DNA from: Mesocentrotus franciscanus
Taxonomy: Eukaryota > Echinodermata > Echinoidea > Camarodonta > Strongylocentrotidae
Direction: 5' to 3'
DNA: 64,000 bases
NCBI GenBank assembly: GCA_037976565.1
Contig: CP137666.1
Coordinates: 61,688,605 to 61,752,604 of the forward strand
This document shows, piece by piece, positions 11,877 through 24,573 of this stretch. How positions within the stretch are numbered: the first letter of the stretch is position 1; each line of letters opens with the position of its first letter. Under the pieces are notes generated by a model. That model searched no databases, was not told where the DNA came from, and saw only the letters and a list, made by a program, of their open reading frames with translations. The position numbers and the translations under genes were made by a program.

Positions 11877-12604
11877 AGTTTGATTACAATCTAATCTGAG
11901 CCGTTTGAGATCACGATATGGTAAAATAAAATCGTTAGTATTGAAAAGGTATAATAGGAAATGGAGATTCGTGAAAGAAAATTAAAACTGAACTGGGTGT
12001 CCTTCCGACTTCATTGTTGTATTCTTCTTTTCTATTTTGAATTCTATATTATGTTTGTTTAAAGGTTAATTTATATTATGTTGTAAATGTTCTGTATATC
12101 ATGTTTTTATTGTGAATTCGGGAAAAAAATCAAAATCAAATCAAAAAAAAAAAAATGTAACTAATTATTTAAGATATAGAAATACTATAGTGTCCGTGCA
12201 TGTACAAGAATTTCCAACTGTCTACTTTATTCAAATCAGATTTAGAAGTTTTTTTTTTCTCCATGCAGGTATAGGCCTATGTATATTTAATAGTCATGTC
12301 TGCATACATTGTAGAGCAGTTATTGATGTACGTGACAACCTTTATTGTATTATTCCAGAAATAAAATTACATGGATATTATGTTACCAACCTCGCCCGGC
12401 CCTGTAGACATTCTTTCTAGATACTATAGTAAGAAGTGTTTTTCACAGAATTAAAAAAACTGGAAAGCTTATTTTGAGCTATAGATCTAGACATATAGGC
12501 CCGCCCCCCTATATAGCAAAATTGATAGGCATTCATGAATTCCCCGTTCGTACACCTATATATTCATGGTCTGACCACTAATTGGACGTCGGTCTCGCCA
12601 AATC
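11877..12604. other. Intergenic, nothing recognised
   Basis: AT-rich with A-rich tracts near 12120-12160. The open frame at 12112-12420 shows no domain, signal peptide or codon bias that would support a gene. Confidence 0.4.
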
Positions 12605-12762
12605 CGGGCTAACTCAGCCTACGGGCGAACTCGGCCTTGCTGTAAAAACGGTCCCCTAACCCTAACCCTAACCCTAAGTACCCTAACCCTATAACCCTAA
12701 CCCTAAACCTAACCCTAAAACTGCAAAAAATGACCGTTTTACAGCGAGGCCGAGTTGGCCCG
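12605..12762. repeat. Interstitial telomere-type repeat inside an inverted repeat
   Basis: The stretch 12653-12720 consists of ccctaa units with a few variants (ccctata, ccctaaa), the C-rich strand of the TTAGGG repeat. It is flanked by an imperfect palindrome of about 30 bp: cgaactcggccttgctgtaa on the left (about 12626-12645) and its inverse ttacagcgaggccgagttgg on the right (about 12739-12758). The whole could fold into a hairpin with the telomeric tract as loop. Confidence 0.75.
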
Positions 12763-13539
12763 ACTCCGTGCAGAATGTATCATGTTAAAAATGTAGGGAA
12801 ATTTGGGGAGGCCTACTTTTAGGTTGGATGGGCCGGTCACGCCATTTCCCCCAACCGAATTCAGTGCATGTCAGTCTGCCCCTGGCAGTGTCCAGCTATT
12901 ATTTTGATCGTTACGAAAATCAGTGAAGTCTTATACCTGGACACAGATTTCACTTGTGAGTTGTGGATGACTGAAAACCCTGTCTTTTGAAATTTCTACA
13001 TGTACGCAGGTTCATGCTATTGTGAAGCTCGTTATCAGAGCAACAGAATCTCTAATATAATATAAATACAAAGGGACAATCTCAGGGAGGCGTAACATTT
13101 TTCAATATAGAGGGCATTTTTTCCATACCTCCGATGGTTTTCAATTATACTTTGTAGCACATAATAAATATCAGGGAGCGAGAACAAAACAAAAACTAAT
13201 TTGGGGGTCCCGGGTGATCCATATAGTAGTGAATGGAATTCTGTGATCTTGCCTTGAACGTAGCCTACTGGTAGAGCAGACCACAGAACTGTACAGAACT
13301 GTACATGTTCTGTGGAGCAGACGAGGAATGAACGAAAGGGGAGGCAATCCAAATCTTCGTCCAAACAAAGGCCAAAGTTACGCTATACAAATATAGGCGC
13401 ATGTCACATGATCACATACGAAATCACGAGACCTCGGAAACTGGGAAAAACCGCTCGGCAGTGTATGTACCGTATACTGTACTGTACTGTACGTACCGGT
13501 ACGATATAACTGCTGCTTGCATGCACTGCACATGCACAC

Positions 13540-13845
13540 TATAGTCTATAGTCTTAGACTAGTAGGGTCTACTCTACTTCATTGATTAATCTTGCAGTCA
13601 TATGACGTGCAGTAGATCTACAGTGATATAGATTCTACTTCTAGAGAGCTAGGCAGCAGCAGACAGAGACCCTACTCCCTAGCCCTAGGACTAGGAAGTT
13701 AACTCAAACTAGGCGCAGAATTAGCGTCCTCTGACTCTGAGTCTGAGTCTTATCATATTTTTGTGCTTGTGACCAGTCACCTCCAGTGGATAGTGGTAAG
13801 TTTCATTTTAATTTAATTTAATTTCCAGTAGAGGGGGCTAGACCT
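13540..13845. other. CTAG/ACTAG-rich low-complexity DNA, left part
   Basis: Numerous ctag, gacta and ccta words (ctagagagctagg, ccctagccctaggactagg), continuing beyond the inserted element at 14450-14650. A short tctgactctgagtctgagtc run lies at about 13730-13750. No coding potential was seen. Confidence 0.5.
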
Positions 13846-14440
13846 AGACCGAAAATTTCTGTCTCTTTCGTTCGTTAGCCTCTGATTTGGGTAGGGTCGG
13901 CTCCTCTCTTTAGAGACAGAAGCCGACCATAAACGCTCCTGTGCAAACGTTTTGGCCATTTATGGCCAAAGAACTTTGCCCAAAATACTCAATTTTAGCG
14001 GATTCATATCCGATGCATTTATGTTTGAAAATTAGGCCTAGGCTAATATACATATTTTAAACTGTTACTGTCAATGGATGACGTCATCTTCCTTCATGCG
14101 CAGTAACAGTTTAAAATACGGCTGCAAGAATTTGAACACGGAGCTCAATTTCGGCGATGAAAATCCGGAAAAAAGACCATTAAACGCATCATACAGTCAA
14201 TCTGGTACAGTAAGTGGAACCGATGTATATATTAGCCTAGCTAGGCCTAATTTTCAAACATAAATGCATCGGATATGAATCCGCTAAAATTGAGTATTTT
14301 GGGCAAAGTTCTTTGGCCATAAATCAATGGCCAAAACGTTTGCACAGGAGCGCCTATGGTCGGCTTCTGTCTCTAAAGAGAGGAGCCGACCCTACCCAAA
14401 TCAGAGGCTAACGAACGAAAGAGACAGAATTTTCCGTCTA
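13845..14440 (+). mobile_element. Mutator-like foldback MITE, copy 1 (596 bp)
   Basis: Terminal inverted repeats of about 200 bp start TAGACCGAAAATTT and end AATTTTCCGTCTA. The element is flanked by a perfect 9-bp direct repeat, ggctagacc (13836-13844 and 14441-14449). Inside, ttttaaactgttactg and its inverse form a second short hairpin around tgacgtca. A 61-codon open frame (14078-14263) is shared with the other copy, but it has no transposase feature and is not supported as a gene. Long inverted repeats with 9-bp target duplications are the hallmark of Mutator-like elements. Confidence 0.8.
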
Positions 14441-14449
14441 GGCTAGACC

Positions 14450-14650
14450 TAGCTAGTACTAGGCCTATATTCTAGTACTAGGTAGGTCTAGTAGGGTCTA
14501 CTAGTAGTAGTACTAGACTATAGGGAGCTAGCGCTAGCTCTCTACTAGCCTACTAGTACTAGGCCTAGTAGTACTACTAGTAGTAGATTCTAGGCAGTTT
14601 AGGTCATTTTTTTTGTAGGACTAGGCTAGGACTAGGAGATAGGTAAGGGG
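14450..14650. other. CTAG-rich low-complexity DNA, right part
   Basis: Extremely dense in ctag, actag and ctagta words, for example ctagtactaggcctag and gggagctagcgctagctctc, with several self-complementary blocks. It is the continuation of the sequence before 13845, split by the MITE. Confidence 0.6.
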
Positions 14651-14659
14651 GCGGTAATT

Positions 14660-15150
14660 TGTAGATCTATCATCTAGATCTAGTCTACATGTCATTATTT
14701 AAAGATACAACTTTTATTTACACAATGCACTTTGATTATTCAATTTGGACCAACAATTCTAGAGATATGGATTTTTAGATAATATTTCAGAGCCCTATTC
14801 TTTGGATGAAGTTCTATTCTTTGGATGAACTTACAGGGTAGCGCGCCCGGTATTAGGGAGGCCCATGGTGAAAATCTGCATTTTGAAATTTAGGGGTCAC
14901 TTTGAAGTAGCTTAACTTCAAACTCAGAACAAAAGACCAACTGAATTATTTTTTTCTTCGTAGTAGATATAAAGTTTAACCCATTGAAAAAAAATTGAAA
15001 CCCCCATATCAATAGTTCTTATGTTATGAATTTTTGAAAACTCATAAACTTCGACTTGTGTTTTTTTATATTATTAGCAATTCCCAAATATGTGTCCAAC
15101 CCGGACTCCAAGGCATGATGTTGAAATAAGAAGTGTTGATCTCTGTTTCC
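14660..15150. other. Intergenic, nothing recognised
   Basis: AT-rich sequence up to the truncated start of the LINE. No gene signals were seen. Confidence 0.4.
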
Positions 15151-15151
15151 C

Positions 15152-15978
15152 ATGTATATATACTTTAATCCTAGACAAAAAGAAATTGATTTAGAAGTTG
15201 TAAGTGAAAATTTAATGAAGGTGCAGGAATGGTGTAATGCAAACGAAGTCACAATTAACCTACAGAAAACAAACTATATGATTATGAAATCCAAAGGTAG
15301 ATCATTAGACAAAAAAGGATCTGTGAGAATATCATTTGTAGGAATTGAAATTAATTGTCACCTTTCATGGAAAGAACATATTCAGACAATAAACAAATGC
15401 ATACGAAAGAAAGTAGGCATTCTGTTTAAACTGAGACATTTTGTTCCCAAGAATATACTTGTGTTATTATATATAAGGCTTTTATACAGCCTCACCTCTC
15501 TTATGGAGTAGAAGTATGGGGGAGCACTTACAAAAGTAATCTAAATTGTATATATTTAAGTCAAAAAATGGCAATGAGAGCAATTACATTCAGTCCACTT
15601 AGAACAGACTCCAAACCTCTTTTTCAAAGTCTAGAAATATTAAATATTTTTCAACTTCATGAACTTCTTGTATCAACATTTATGTATGATTTGGTAAAAG
15701 GTGTTTTACCACACTCTTTAGTTGATTATTGTCAGATGATACAGCACAGATATGCAACTAGGAGAAAAGAAAGTGGCTTACTCTATCAACCAAAATGTAA
15801 AACAACGCAAGGGCAATTTTGTATTTCGTTTGTAGGAACAAAGCTGTGGAATGATCTCCCAGATGAAATTAGATTAAAAACATCGAGGTTATCTTTTCGA
15901 GACATCTTTCCACCTACCTTCTATGTAAATGACGTGGGCTCAGTCTCACCCCCTCTTCGTTTTTCCTTTTTTATTTAA
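15152..15978 (+). pseudogene. LINE reverse transcriptase, C-terminal third, frameshifted
   Basis: Two open segments (15152-15511 and 15568-15978) join across one frameshift near 15470. In order: VTINLQKTNYMIMKSKGR, a G(I/V)EI..HLSWKEHI block, an IRKKVGILFKLRHFVPK helix, QPHLSYGVEVWGSTYKS after the shift, a LEILNIFQLHELLVSTFMY stretch, RYATRRKESGLL, and GTKLWNDLPDEIR. This is the standard order downstream of the catalytic palm in CR1/Jockey-type reverse transcriptases. The YADD box, endonuclease and ORF1 are absent, so the copy is 5'-truncated and dead. It is the best-preserved retrotransposon protein in the window. Confidence 0.75.
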
Positions 15979-16640
15979 CTTGTCTTCCTTTAATATATGT
16001 ATACACTTGCTTGTTAACGATTATAGCTGCCTTAAGCTTTTACAGGATTTGTGCATACATGTACGCACATCTGTATATTATTTTTTATTAATACATCCTT
16101 TTCATTTTTATGAACACATTGATGACTTTATTTGTTCAAAGATTTGTTATCTTTCAGTATAATGCATAAACACTTAAACTTTGTGTTGTTTTTTTTTTCT
16201 TTTCTTTTTTTTCTTTTTTTTCATTTTAGAAATGTAAAAAAGTAACATGATACTGTATTATTTTGTTGTATATATGTAAATACAAAACAAACAAGTTTTA
16301 CATTTATATGTATAAACAAATAAAAAAAAAAAAATCTTGCCAAAGAATGGAACTAGGCTCAACTAGCACTTGTGCTAACTTCTAGTTCCCATTAACAACT
16401 TCACCTAAATATAGTAATACACATATTTACGTACATATCTTTTGTACATTTAATAGTATGCAGAGCTATGTCTAAATATCGTTTTAAAACCATTACTGTT
16501 CAATCAACATTACTCTTATGTTATGTATATAGTCTATGTATCAGTATTATTCTTTGCATTTTATGATTGTTCATATGTACTGTCATTATTGTGATGTGTT
16601 GTTGTTAATAAATTCAATTCAAATTCAATTCAAATTCAAA
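15979..16640 (+). repeat. 3' UTR and (ATTCAA)n tail of the LINE
   Basis: AT- and T-rich sequence following the reverse transcriptase relic. It contains caaagaatggaactaggctc ... cttgtgctaacttctagttc (about 16338-16390), whose pair ggaacta/tagttcc can form a stem, and ends in aataaattcaattcaaattc repeats at about 16607-16640. Short tandem tails rather than poly(A) are typical of CR1-like LINEs. Confidence 0.6.
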
Positions 16641-19600
16641 ATGATGGAAATGCATCAAAAACAGGATACAATAGTCTTTTTCGAAAAAAAAATCATATTT
16701 ATGAGAATTTTGATCAAAAATATGATCACGCCCATTTTTCATTAACAATTTTAGTATTATTTGAACCTTTTTTTCTGGGTGAATCTAAATTCCTAAAAGG
16801 TACCGAATTTTATTTAACTTACACTGGGCAGTATTATTGATGATTAGAAAAAAAAATCAGCTTCACTGGATATGTAGTTTTAAGTAACCAAAGCATATAA
16901 AATGAAAGAAAACAGGACTTTTCGCAATAATTCAATAATATGACACGCTGTCGAAAATTGAGATGGTGTTAAAAAAAATCATAGCGTTTAGACATTAGGT
17001 TGAAAACATTTACTTTTTTCTTTTTCTGCTAAAAATTTTTGGTATTTATCAAGGAAAAAATAATTCACGTTCCAAAACGCTCTTGTTTTTTATCGACAAG
17101 ATATGAAATATGCATTATTGATTCATTTGACAACTTTTGATAAATTTGCAGAAATACTGTTTAAATCATATACACATCCTTAAAAAAATGATTTTGTTTA
17201 AACACTGTCACCAATATGCATCATTACATTTAAAGTTTTGACACTTGTGGTACTTTAGGTGTATATATAGACAGTAATTTCAATATTAATGATTAAATAT
17301 GAATATATGTACTAGTACAAACAAAAATGAAGGAAACTCAATAAATGTTACTTTCAAGGGCATCTTTGGACTCACTTTATTCAAACAGCAGAACAAATTC
17401 CATTTTGAAAACAAAAGTACATGTTAAGCAGAGAGATATGTACCTAGGTATTGTAATTGCAAACATTTTAGACAGTTCCATATTTCCTGATTAATATTCA
17501 TATTTCATGCAAAAATTATGATTTTTGATTTTTATAATATTTTTTTCTTTTCATCTCCAGGTGCTGATAATCAATTTGTTAAGTCATATTTTATGCTAAT
17601 TTTTAATTTGATGACACATTCAAGTTGACATTACTCAAGTATAAGCATAAAAATACTATGGCGTCAAAGTTGTAGAAAAAATACAATTCCCCACGATTAA
17701 ACACTGATGACCTGCTGTCGCAAATTTCGAAGGACCTTCAAAAAAATGTTCACCTTTTTTTCTTAGCACTGAGAGATTTCATTTTCAAATTTTTAAGTTG
17801 ACACAAATGTCTTCTATCAAGAAGAAAAAAAATCAAATTCCCAATCAGTTTATTTTGCAACTGCTGTGCTATGAAATATGCATTATTAACTTATAAGTTG
17901 ACTTTTCCTAAATTTGTTTACTTGTGTTGCAATTTGAGACCATACTTCTTTGTCCATGATCAACAATAGATTCTTTTATAACTTTTTATGTAAAGCGCTG
18001 TGAAACAAAAGCTAGTTTGTTAGAGCGCTATATAAATGACTTTATTGTATTGTATTGTATACTTCAAAATATCATTACTGCATACCTGTAACATATAAGG
18101 AGCTCATTTTAAGATGTCCTACAGAAAAATAATGTTAACTATGAACCAAAAAATAGCTCAAACTCCTTAATACTCTTTGTTTTTAACATTCATACTATGA
18201 AATATGCATTATTATTTCATATGATAAATTTGCCCCCAAATAACTTTTATGAAATTTGATAATACAAGTATAATCGAAACCAGGATTCCCCCAACTGTGG
18301 AAAACAAAATTATTCCAAACACTTGAACATTGCATAATTATATCATAATTATGCAGAAATATAAAAAATTATAAATTTATAATGTAACTGTATACAAAGT
18401 AAGATAAGATGTTTCTATTGCAGAAGGCTGCCGCTCATTACATCAATACCTCCCTAATGATGCCTCGCAGACCTTGATCCCAAATTTTCTACCATGTTGG
18501 ACTTGGGGCAGATGAATGAATATCTGAAAAGAGAGAGAGTATAAATTAGTTGAATATTAAAATAAAGAAATGTAAATATTTTCTTAAATCATAAATGTAC
18601 TAATGTAGTGTTCCTTCTTAAAGCTGTCATTTTTGTATCAATACAGATGAGAGATCTGAATAAAAATTGTATAGCAATAGACAAGGTGTACTTCATTTCA
18701 TTTTGAAAATATTATCTGGTTTAGCCGGGGACTTGATTGGCCGGCCGGCGCTTGAACACCAACACACACTTATCGATTCTAGGTACATGCCCTCTAACAA
18801 AGTAATAGTTTTCATAACTGATAATCAACTTGATAATGTCTTAATGATATTTGATTTTTTTTAAATTCTTTTGAATTTGATAATTATTTATAGGCCTAGA
18901 GTTGACCTAGATCTAGACCAGAAATTAATTTCATTTGACATTTCATAAAATATTTAATTTATCACTGACACTGTGAACAAGTTTCAAAGTTAAAATAAGA
19001 TTTGAAAATAATGAGCGTCTTTGTCAAATTCTTAAGCAACTTAATCTTGCGAAAATCAAGAGCACTATAATATAAACCGCCCCTAACATGGCATGCCATG
19101 TCACGTCATTCCAGCAAAGCACAGAGAGTCAATGCTAATATGCGTATTGACCTCTAGCACTGCACTACGTGTTAATAAGCAGCATTTGAATACATGAATA
19201 GTCAATACACTCATAACACACAGATGCACGCAATCATGCCGATGCGGCTGATCGGCAAGTTTGACAGTGGACTCCCAATTTGAATTTTTAAATTATTCTT
19301 TCTAACATCGGAAAGTTGAAAAAATTGTATTTTACTGCTATTTAAGTGTCATCAATCGTCACTAAAGTACCGATTTTGAGTGAAATTAGTTGAGTTTTGT
19401 ACAGTGGTTTTTTAAATGTTGAGAATCAATATCACAGCTTTTAATACACAGCCAGGATAGAAATACAGCCATGTGTGTCACGTCACGTCCGCATGTATTG
19501 CATTTATCCAAAACCATTGCCCCACACATACGAATTTGTGTTTGTTTACATGTCACAATAAGCACCGAAACCGCCGTGCAATGTGCGGCGACGCAACAAC

Positions 19601-21427
19601 GAAAACATCGAACCACTACATCAGACACGGCTTCAAAGATCGAGACCATGTCGGAAAACCCTTTACTCAAAACCAAAACTATGACAAGTTATAAATAAAT
19701 ATATTAATGATTAATATGAATCCGGCAATCCATAAATTTATCATAAACATTAACAAACCAAGGTTCAAACTTCACACCGTCGCCACAAATTCGGGGGGTA
19801 ATCATGGTAATGGCTCTCGATCAATGCGGAAGTAGATCTGGCACATATGCGTAAACGAGTTCGAGAATCATCCATTCTATTTCACTTTTAACTAGGTCTA
19901 AATAGTTATTTATTCGATAATTTGGAGTTTATGCGTGGAGAAATATTACTTGTGTGCGGTTTTTCTTACTTTTTACGATAATTTGACAATAATTTTGCAT
20001 GTGAAATGAAAAATCATCAGGATGGTTTTTCGTTTACTTGCCATGAGACGTTCTCGCACGTAGGGCCGTGTCAGCTGCGAAGCCATGCTATGAACAAAAT
20101 CCAGACGATTGTGGTAAAAACTCGGGGTACATTTTCAGTTGATGCTCGACTATGAAGTCATGAAATATCACTAAACTTTCAGATATGGCTTTTTATATAT
20201 CGGTAAAGGTCTAGTGAGACCGGCAGTCCACGAAATATTTTGGTTTCGGAAATATAAGCGTCAGAATCGAAGCTGTCATTACGTGTAACTTACAATGCTA
20301 AATGATAATAGAAAAAAGCTCTCGCGGTCGTTGTTTCGAGCTGCTTAGACTCTTTAGAGCCTTTACTATATATAAACCATCTTCTGATTGGTCAAAAATA
20401 AAAACAAAATTGTCCAATTGAAAGAAAGGCTTTTATTATGAGATTTTCAGCGGCAGGGATTACCCCCGCCGACTAACCTAATGAATGAGGTACTTTCGGT
20501 GACCGCGCAGGGACAAAAGGGCCCGAATCCAATAGAATCTTTAAAAAAAACGAATTACCTCCTTGTTATTCAAAAGGCTCTATTTCTCATCAGGGTCCTC
20601 TAAAATCTTTGAAAATTTCAGAGAATATCGATCCACTATCTCTTCTCAAGGAAAACAAGTTTTGAGTAATTTTGAGTTTTCTATTTAATAAAACAAGGCT
20701 TTTAAAAACACATCTTTTGGGGGAAATTACGGGTAAAACGGCAGAATCTTCATGGGCCTCCCTACCGGTATTCGGTCACTTAAAGGTACTAGTCTATGTC
20801 CCATTTGCAGGCCCAAAAAATGAAAAGATTAAATTCCAACGGCATTTGAAAGACAATACTAATTTAGAACTTCCCTACAAAAAAGGGGGCTTGAAAATAT
20901 CTTTAACTATTAAGTGGGAAAATAACGACTATTAGTTGTCGAATCGACTAAGGTCAGTAAGGAGCTATAGAGCCAGTAAGTAATAGTCTGATTTTTCAGA
21001 CCATTGTACCGAATGGTCGTTTTTTATGCTGCGCAAAGATTCAATCAGTTTAATTTTGGCCATTACAAGAAGTGGGTTATTGATGTAGACAAATGCTCAT
21101 GTACCCTTTACAGCTCATTTTATGTATGTTATTACCAAAGATGAAAAAAAGCCAGTCAGTCACTCAATAGTGTCTGACAGTGAAGTCTAGCAAGTAAACG
21201 GGTTTCCTTGCATAATTTGAATATATTAGGACACTGCTAACGTTTAAATTTCACAGATAGGACAAACATGACATATTCATAATTCCTGCAAAGTTCTACA
21301 GAATTTGATGTTGGCTGCAAAAGGGATATAGTATCTTTAAGGGGAAATCGCTCATATTTTGAATTCGTACCTCCTACATTTGGCAATCTACCCATCAAAA
21401 GAAAAGAAAATTGTTCCTCTAACAAGA
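16641..21427. other. Intergenic; one SINE/LINE tail, otherwise featureless
   Basis: AT-rich DNA. At 17985-18060, gtaaagcgctgtgaaacaaa ... gagcgctatataaatgactt ends in repeated ttgta units and looks like the 3' end of a retroposon. No exon, RNA gene or transposase was recognised elsewhere, including in the short open frames near 19.5 kb and 20.7 kb. Confidence 0.4.
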
Positions 21428-22356
21428 TTTTAAAGTAGGGTGTCTGGACGATTTTTCAATTTTCCCTTTTGGATTGTTTTTCACCATTATGGTTGGATAA
21501 TTGAAAAAATTATTCACTCAGAATAATACATTTCAAATTTCAAGACTCACCGATGTTTCTATCAAAAGTTAAAGCCCCTTTAATTCCCTACAATATTCAT
21601 CCTCTTTTTTGTCAGAATCGACAAAAAAGACGTACACGCAGAGTTATGTTGGTTTGCTAAATTTAGCAAAACTGCTGAATTGCGCAATATGCAAGCGTAC
21701 ACATACGCGTGCAAGCGTATGCGTGTTGTAAACTGCATGCGCAACTTTGAGCGTGAACGGCAATCCATTGTCTTCAATGGGCACCCACTTCCGGGTCTGT
21801 TCGCCAAATACACACACGCGGTCCGATGCATATTCATGTGCAGTTTTTACGCGCTATCACCATGGGTTCGGCCTGCGCGGAGCTCACGCCTCCCTACTTA
21901 GCTGATCCGAAAAATGGGGGGAAGGGTATTTTCAAACTGTAATCGCTTGTGATCCCTTGGGGCTAGTGAAAAAATAAGCGCCGGTATATTTTCCTTACGT
22001 CTAGCCCTACTTAAGCTGGGGGGCTCTCTTCAGGAAAGTGGCAAAGATCGGAGCTACGATGGAAACGATGTTTAAATCGCTGTTTTGATCAAGATATTTT
22101 TAGAATCCCGAAGTGAGCCCCTTTGTGGAATATGGAGAAAAACCTGCTCTTTGACTTTCATATGATACCTCATTTATTGAGTTTCACCTTCGGGATCACG
22201 AGCGATTTAAGTTTGAATTTCGATTTGGTAAAAAAAACATTGACCAATTTTGCATGATCGCGCAATGTACGTAGACTACATAGGGCTGCGTGCAATCTCT
22301 ATGGGAAGGATTTTAGCACACAACATCGGGTGCGCGATCAGACACCCTATTTAAAG
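21428..22356. mobile_element. Candidate DNA element with AGGGTGTCTG terminal inverted repeat
   Basis: tttaaagtagggtgtctg (about 21429-21446) matches the inverse of cagacaccctatttaaag (22339-22356) at about 16 of 18 positions. The interior (929 bp in all) has no transposase. No clear target duplication was found, so the boundaries may be approximate. A further inverted pair, cagtattcggtcg at about 22420 and gaccgaatactgg at about 22950, lies just downstream and may be another small element. Confidence 0.4.
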
Positions 22357-23220
22357 TCACTTAAAATATAGAATGATGTTAAGGAAAATATTTCAGAGAG
22401 ATGAAGGAGCAGTTTTCTGCCCAGTATTCGGTCGCGCCGCCAGAATTCGGTCACGCGATTTTATCGTTTCTCCGTTGACAAGGAGCAAAGCGTATTTGCG
22501 CACTATTTTCACACAATTGCGTGACAAAGCACTGAATGCCAGTGCGTTGATCGAATACTGGACGAACACCACCGCATGGCAAGGGTATTGTACAAATACC
22601 TCTTGCACGTCGGTAGGTGCGTCATTTGCAAATTCGCAGCGATGGAGCGAACACGGAAGAGCTCCTCTTCACACACATACTAAATTCATTGCACCAGCAC
22701 ACGTAGTTGTTTCACAATAGGCTTCTACATATGGCTATGCATTTTAACTCATGTGCTAACAGAACCCGGAAGTGCAGAAAGTTGTGCGACACTGACCAAT
22801 TTCGAGTTAAGTTGGAGATCTTTCCGGGGCCCTATACCTGATTTAATTTTGAGAGTTAGGATGAGTTGTTCAGCTGCCTGATTTGTGCAAGTTTCGTGGC
22901 TCATAAATTATTTTTGAGTTTGTTACAACTGTTGAAACGGCAGTGTCTGACCGAATACTGGAAATTGACCGAATATCAAATACCGGGCGCGTTACCCTAA
23001 AGTATTACTATTAACCTGTGTCTAAGCAGTGGCACCATGCGTACACCGGTACGCGTATTAATTGGCCTTGGGTTAGAATTTTGATGAAAACACGCATATC
23101 ACACACAGCATACGCATATATGCACACACTAGACAGAAATAACCGTCTGGTATGGGTCATTCTTTAATAAAACTGACATTTGTTGACATTCCCCATACAC
23201 AGACGGTTTCCTATACGGCT

Positions 23221-24573
23221 CGTGGCGGCGGCGGCGGCGGCGGCGGCGTCAACATCAAAACTTAACCTAAGGTTAAGTTTTTGAATTGTTAATATAATTT
23301 TGAAAGTATAAGGTCCTATTAAATGAAACTTGGATTAAAGGGTTATCAAGTATCCCCAATCATGTGAGGAAAATTTCAGGTCACAAAGTCAAGGTCAAAG
23401 GTCATTTCAGGTCAACAAACTTAGACTATGTTGTGGCATCATCATCAAAAACTTAACCTGAGGTTAAGTTTTTGAATTTGTAATATAATTTTGAAAGTAT
23501 AAGTTCTTATTCAATGAAACTTAGACTAAAGGGTTATCAAGTATCCCCAATCATGTGAGTAGAATTTCAGCCCACTAGGTCAAGGTCAAAGGTCATTTCA
23601 GGTCAACAAACTTAACTATGTTGTGGCATCAGGCTAAGATTTTAAAAATTGTTATCATAATTTTAAAGGATACATTCCTATTCCATGAAACTTGAACATA
23701 AGGGTTATCAAGTATCCCCAATCATGTTATTAGTCTTTAGGTGACAAAGTAAAGGTCAAATGTCATTTCAGGTCTGGAAACTTAGACTTTGTTGTGGCAT
23801 CAACATCAAGATTTTGAAATTTTAGCATAATTTCAAAAGTGTTTGTTCAAATTCCATGAAACTTGTACCCAAGGGCTATCAAGTATCACAAATCATGTGA
23901 CACAAATTCCAGGTCACAAAGTCAAGGTCAAAGGTCATTTTAGGTCAGTAGACTTGGATTATGTTCTCAAAATTTAATATGAGAATTAATAAATAAATTG
24001 TTATTTGTTCATATTTCATGAAAGTAAATATTCGAATCATTCAAGTACTTTCCCATGAATATTCTAATAGTAATTTTAGTATTCGATCCCAGGCCTAGTA
24101 TGTACATGATCAGTTACAGCTAGGTGACAATATTGATGTTTCGATAATATATATTGGAGTATATCTCATAATAATGTTCTCATTATGCTAATGAGACGTG
24201 ATGTGATGTAGATGGGCTTTACCTTCCAATTGTTTTTACACAAAATGCTGAAAAATCCTCTTTTCTTAAAAAGTTCATTAGATAACTTTATTTGTAAATT
24301 ACTGACAAGCATTGAAACATTTATAGTCTTACCCATACACTAAATCTCATTATATTGTATTCTTGTGATACAGTAAATAATTATTCTGATGATTCATAAT
24401 CAATATTCACTTCAAAATGCTTATTATATTCAGAGGATTTCATTTATGGGGGTCTGCAAATGGGCCACCCTGCCTATAAAAATAATGTCCCAACCTCAAT
24501 TTTTCATCATATCGAATTGCGTAATGCTGAATTGCGTAATGCAGGCGAGACCGCCGAGAGCGTTTCACTTGTT
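23221..24573 (+). mobile_element. Helentron/HINE-like element family A, copy 1 (5' end lost)
   Basis: From gtcaacatcaaaacttaacc to the right end this is a direct-orientation copy of 54015-55407, nearly identical by eye. The body holds about four degenerate units of roughly 165-200 bp, each with caaggtcaaaggtcatttca and ttgtggcatca. The right end has gcaggcgaga followed by a small hairpin around ccgccgagagcg, then tttcacttgt. The left terminus is replaced by a (GGC)n tract at about 23224-23248. Two degenerate short open frames in it are not genes. Confidence 0.55.
23224..23248 (+). repeat. (GGC)n microsatellite
   Basis: About eight ggc trinucleotides at the point where the 5' end of the element at 23221 has been lost. 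The copy at 54.06 kb has only a short gcggcgacggcggcg here, so the tract has expanded. Confidence 0.8.

Noticed and set aside
14078..14263. A 61-codon frame conserved in both copies of the Mutator-like MITE
   Set aside because: Conservation follows from the copies being young and nearly identical at DNA level; there is no protein feature.
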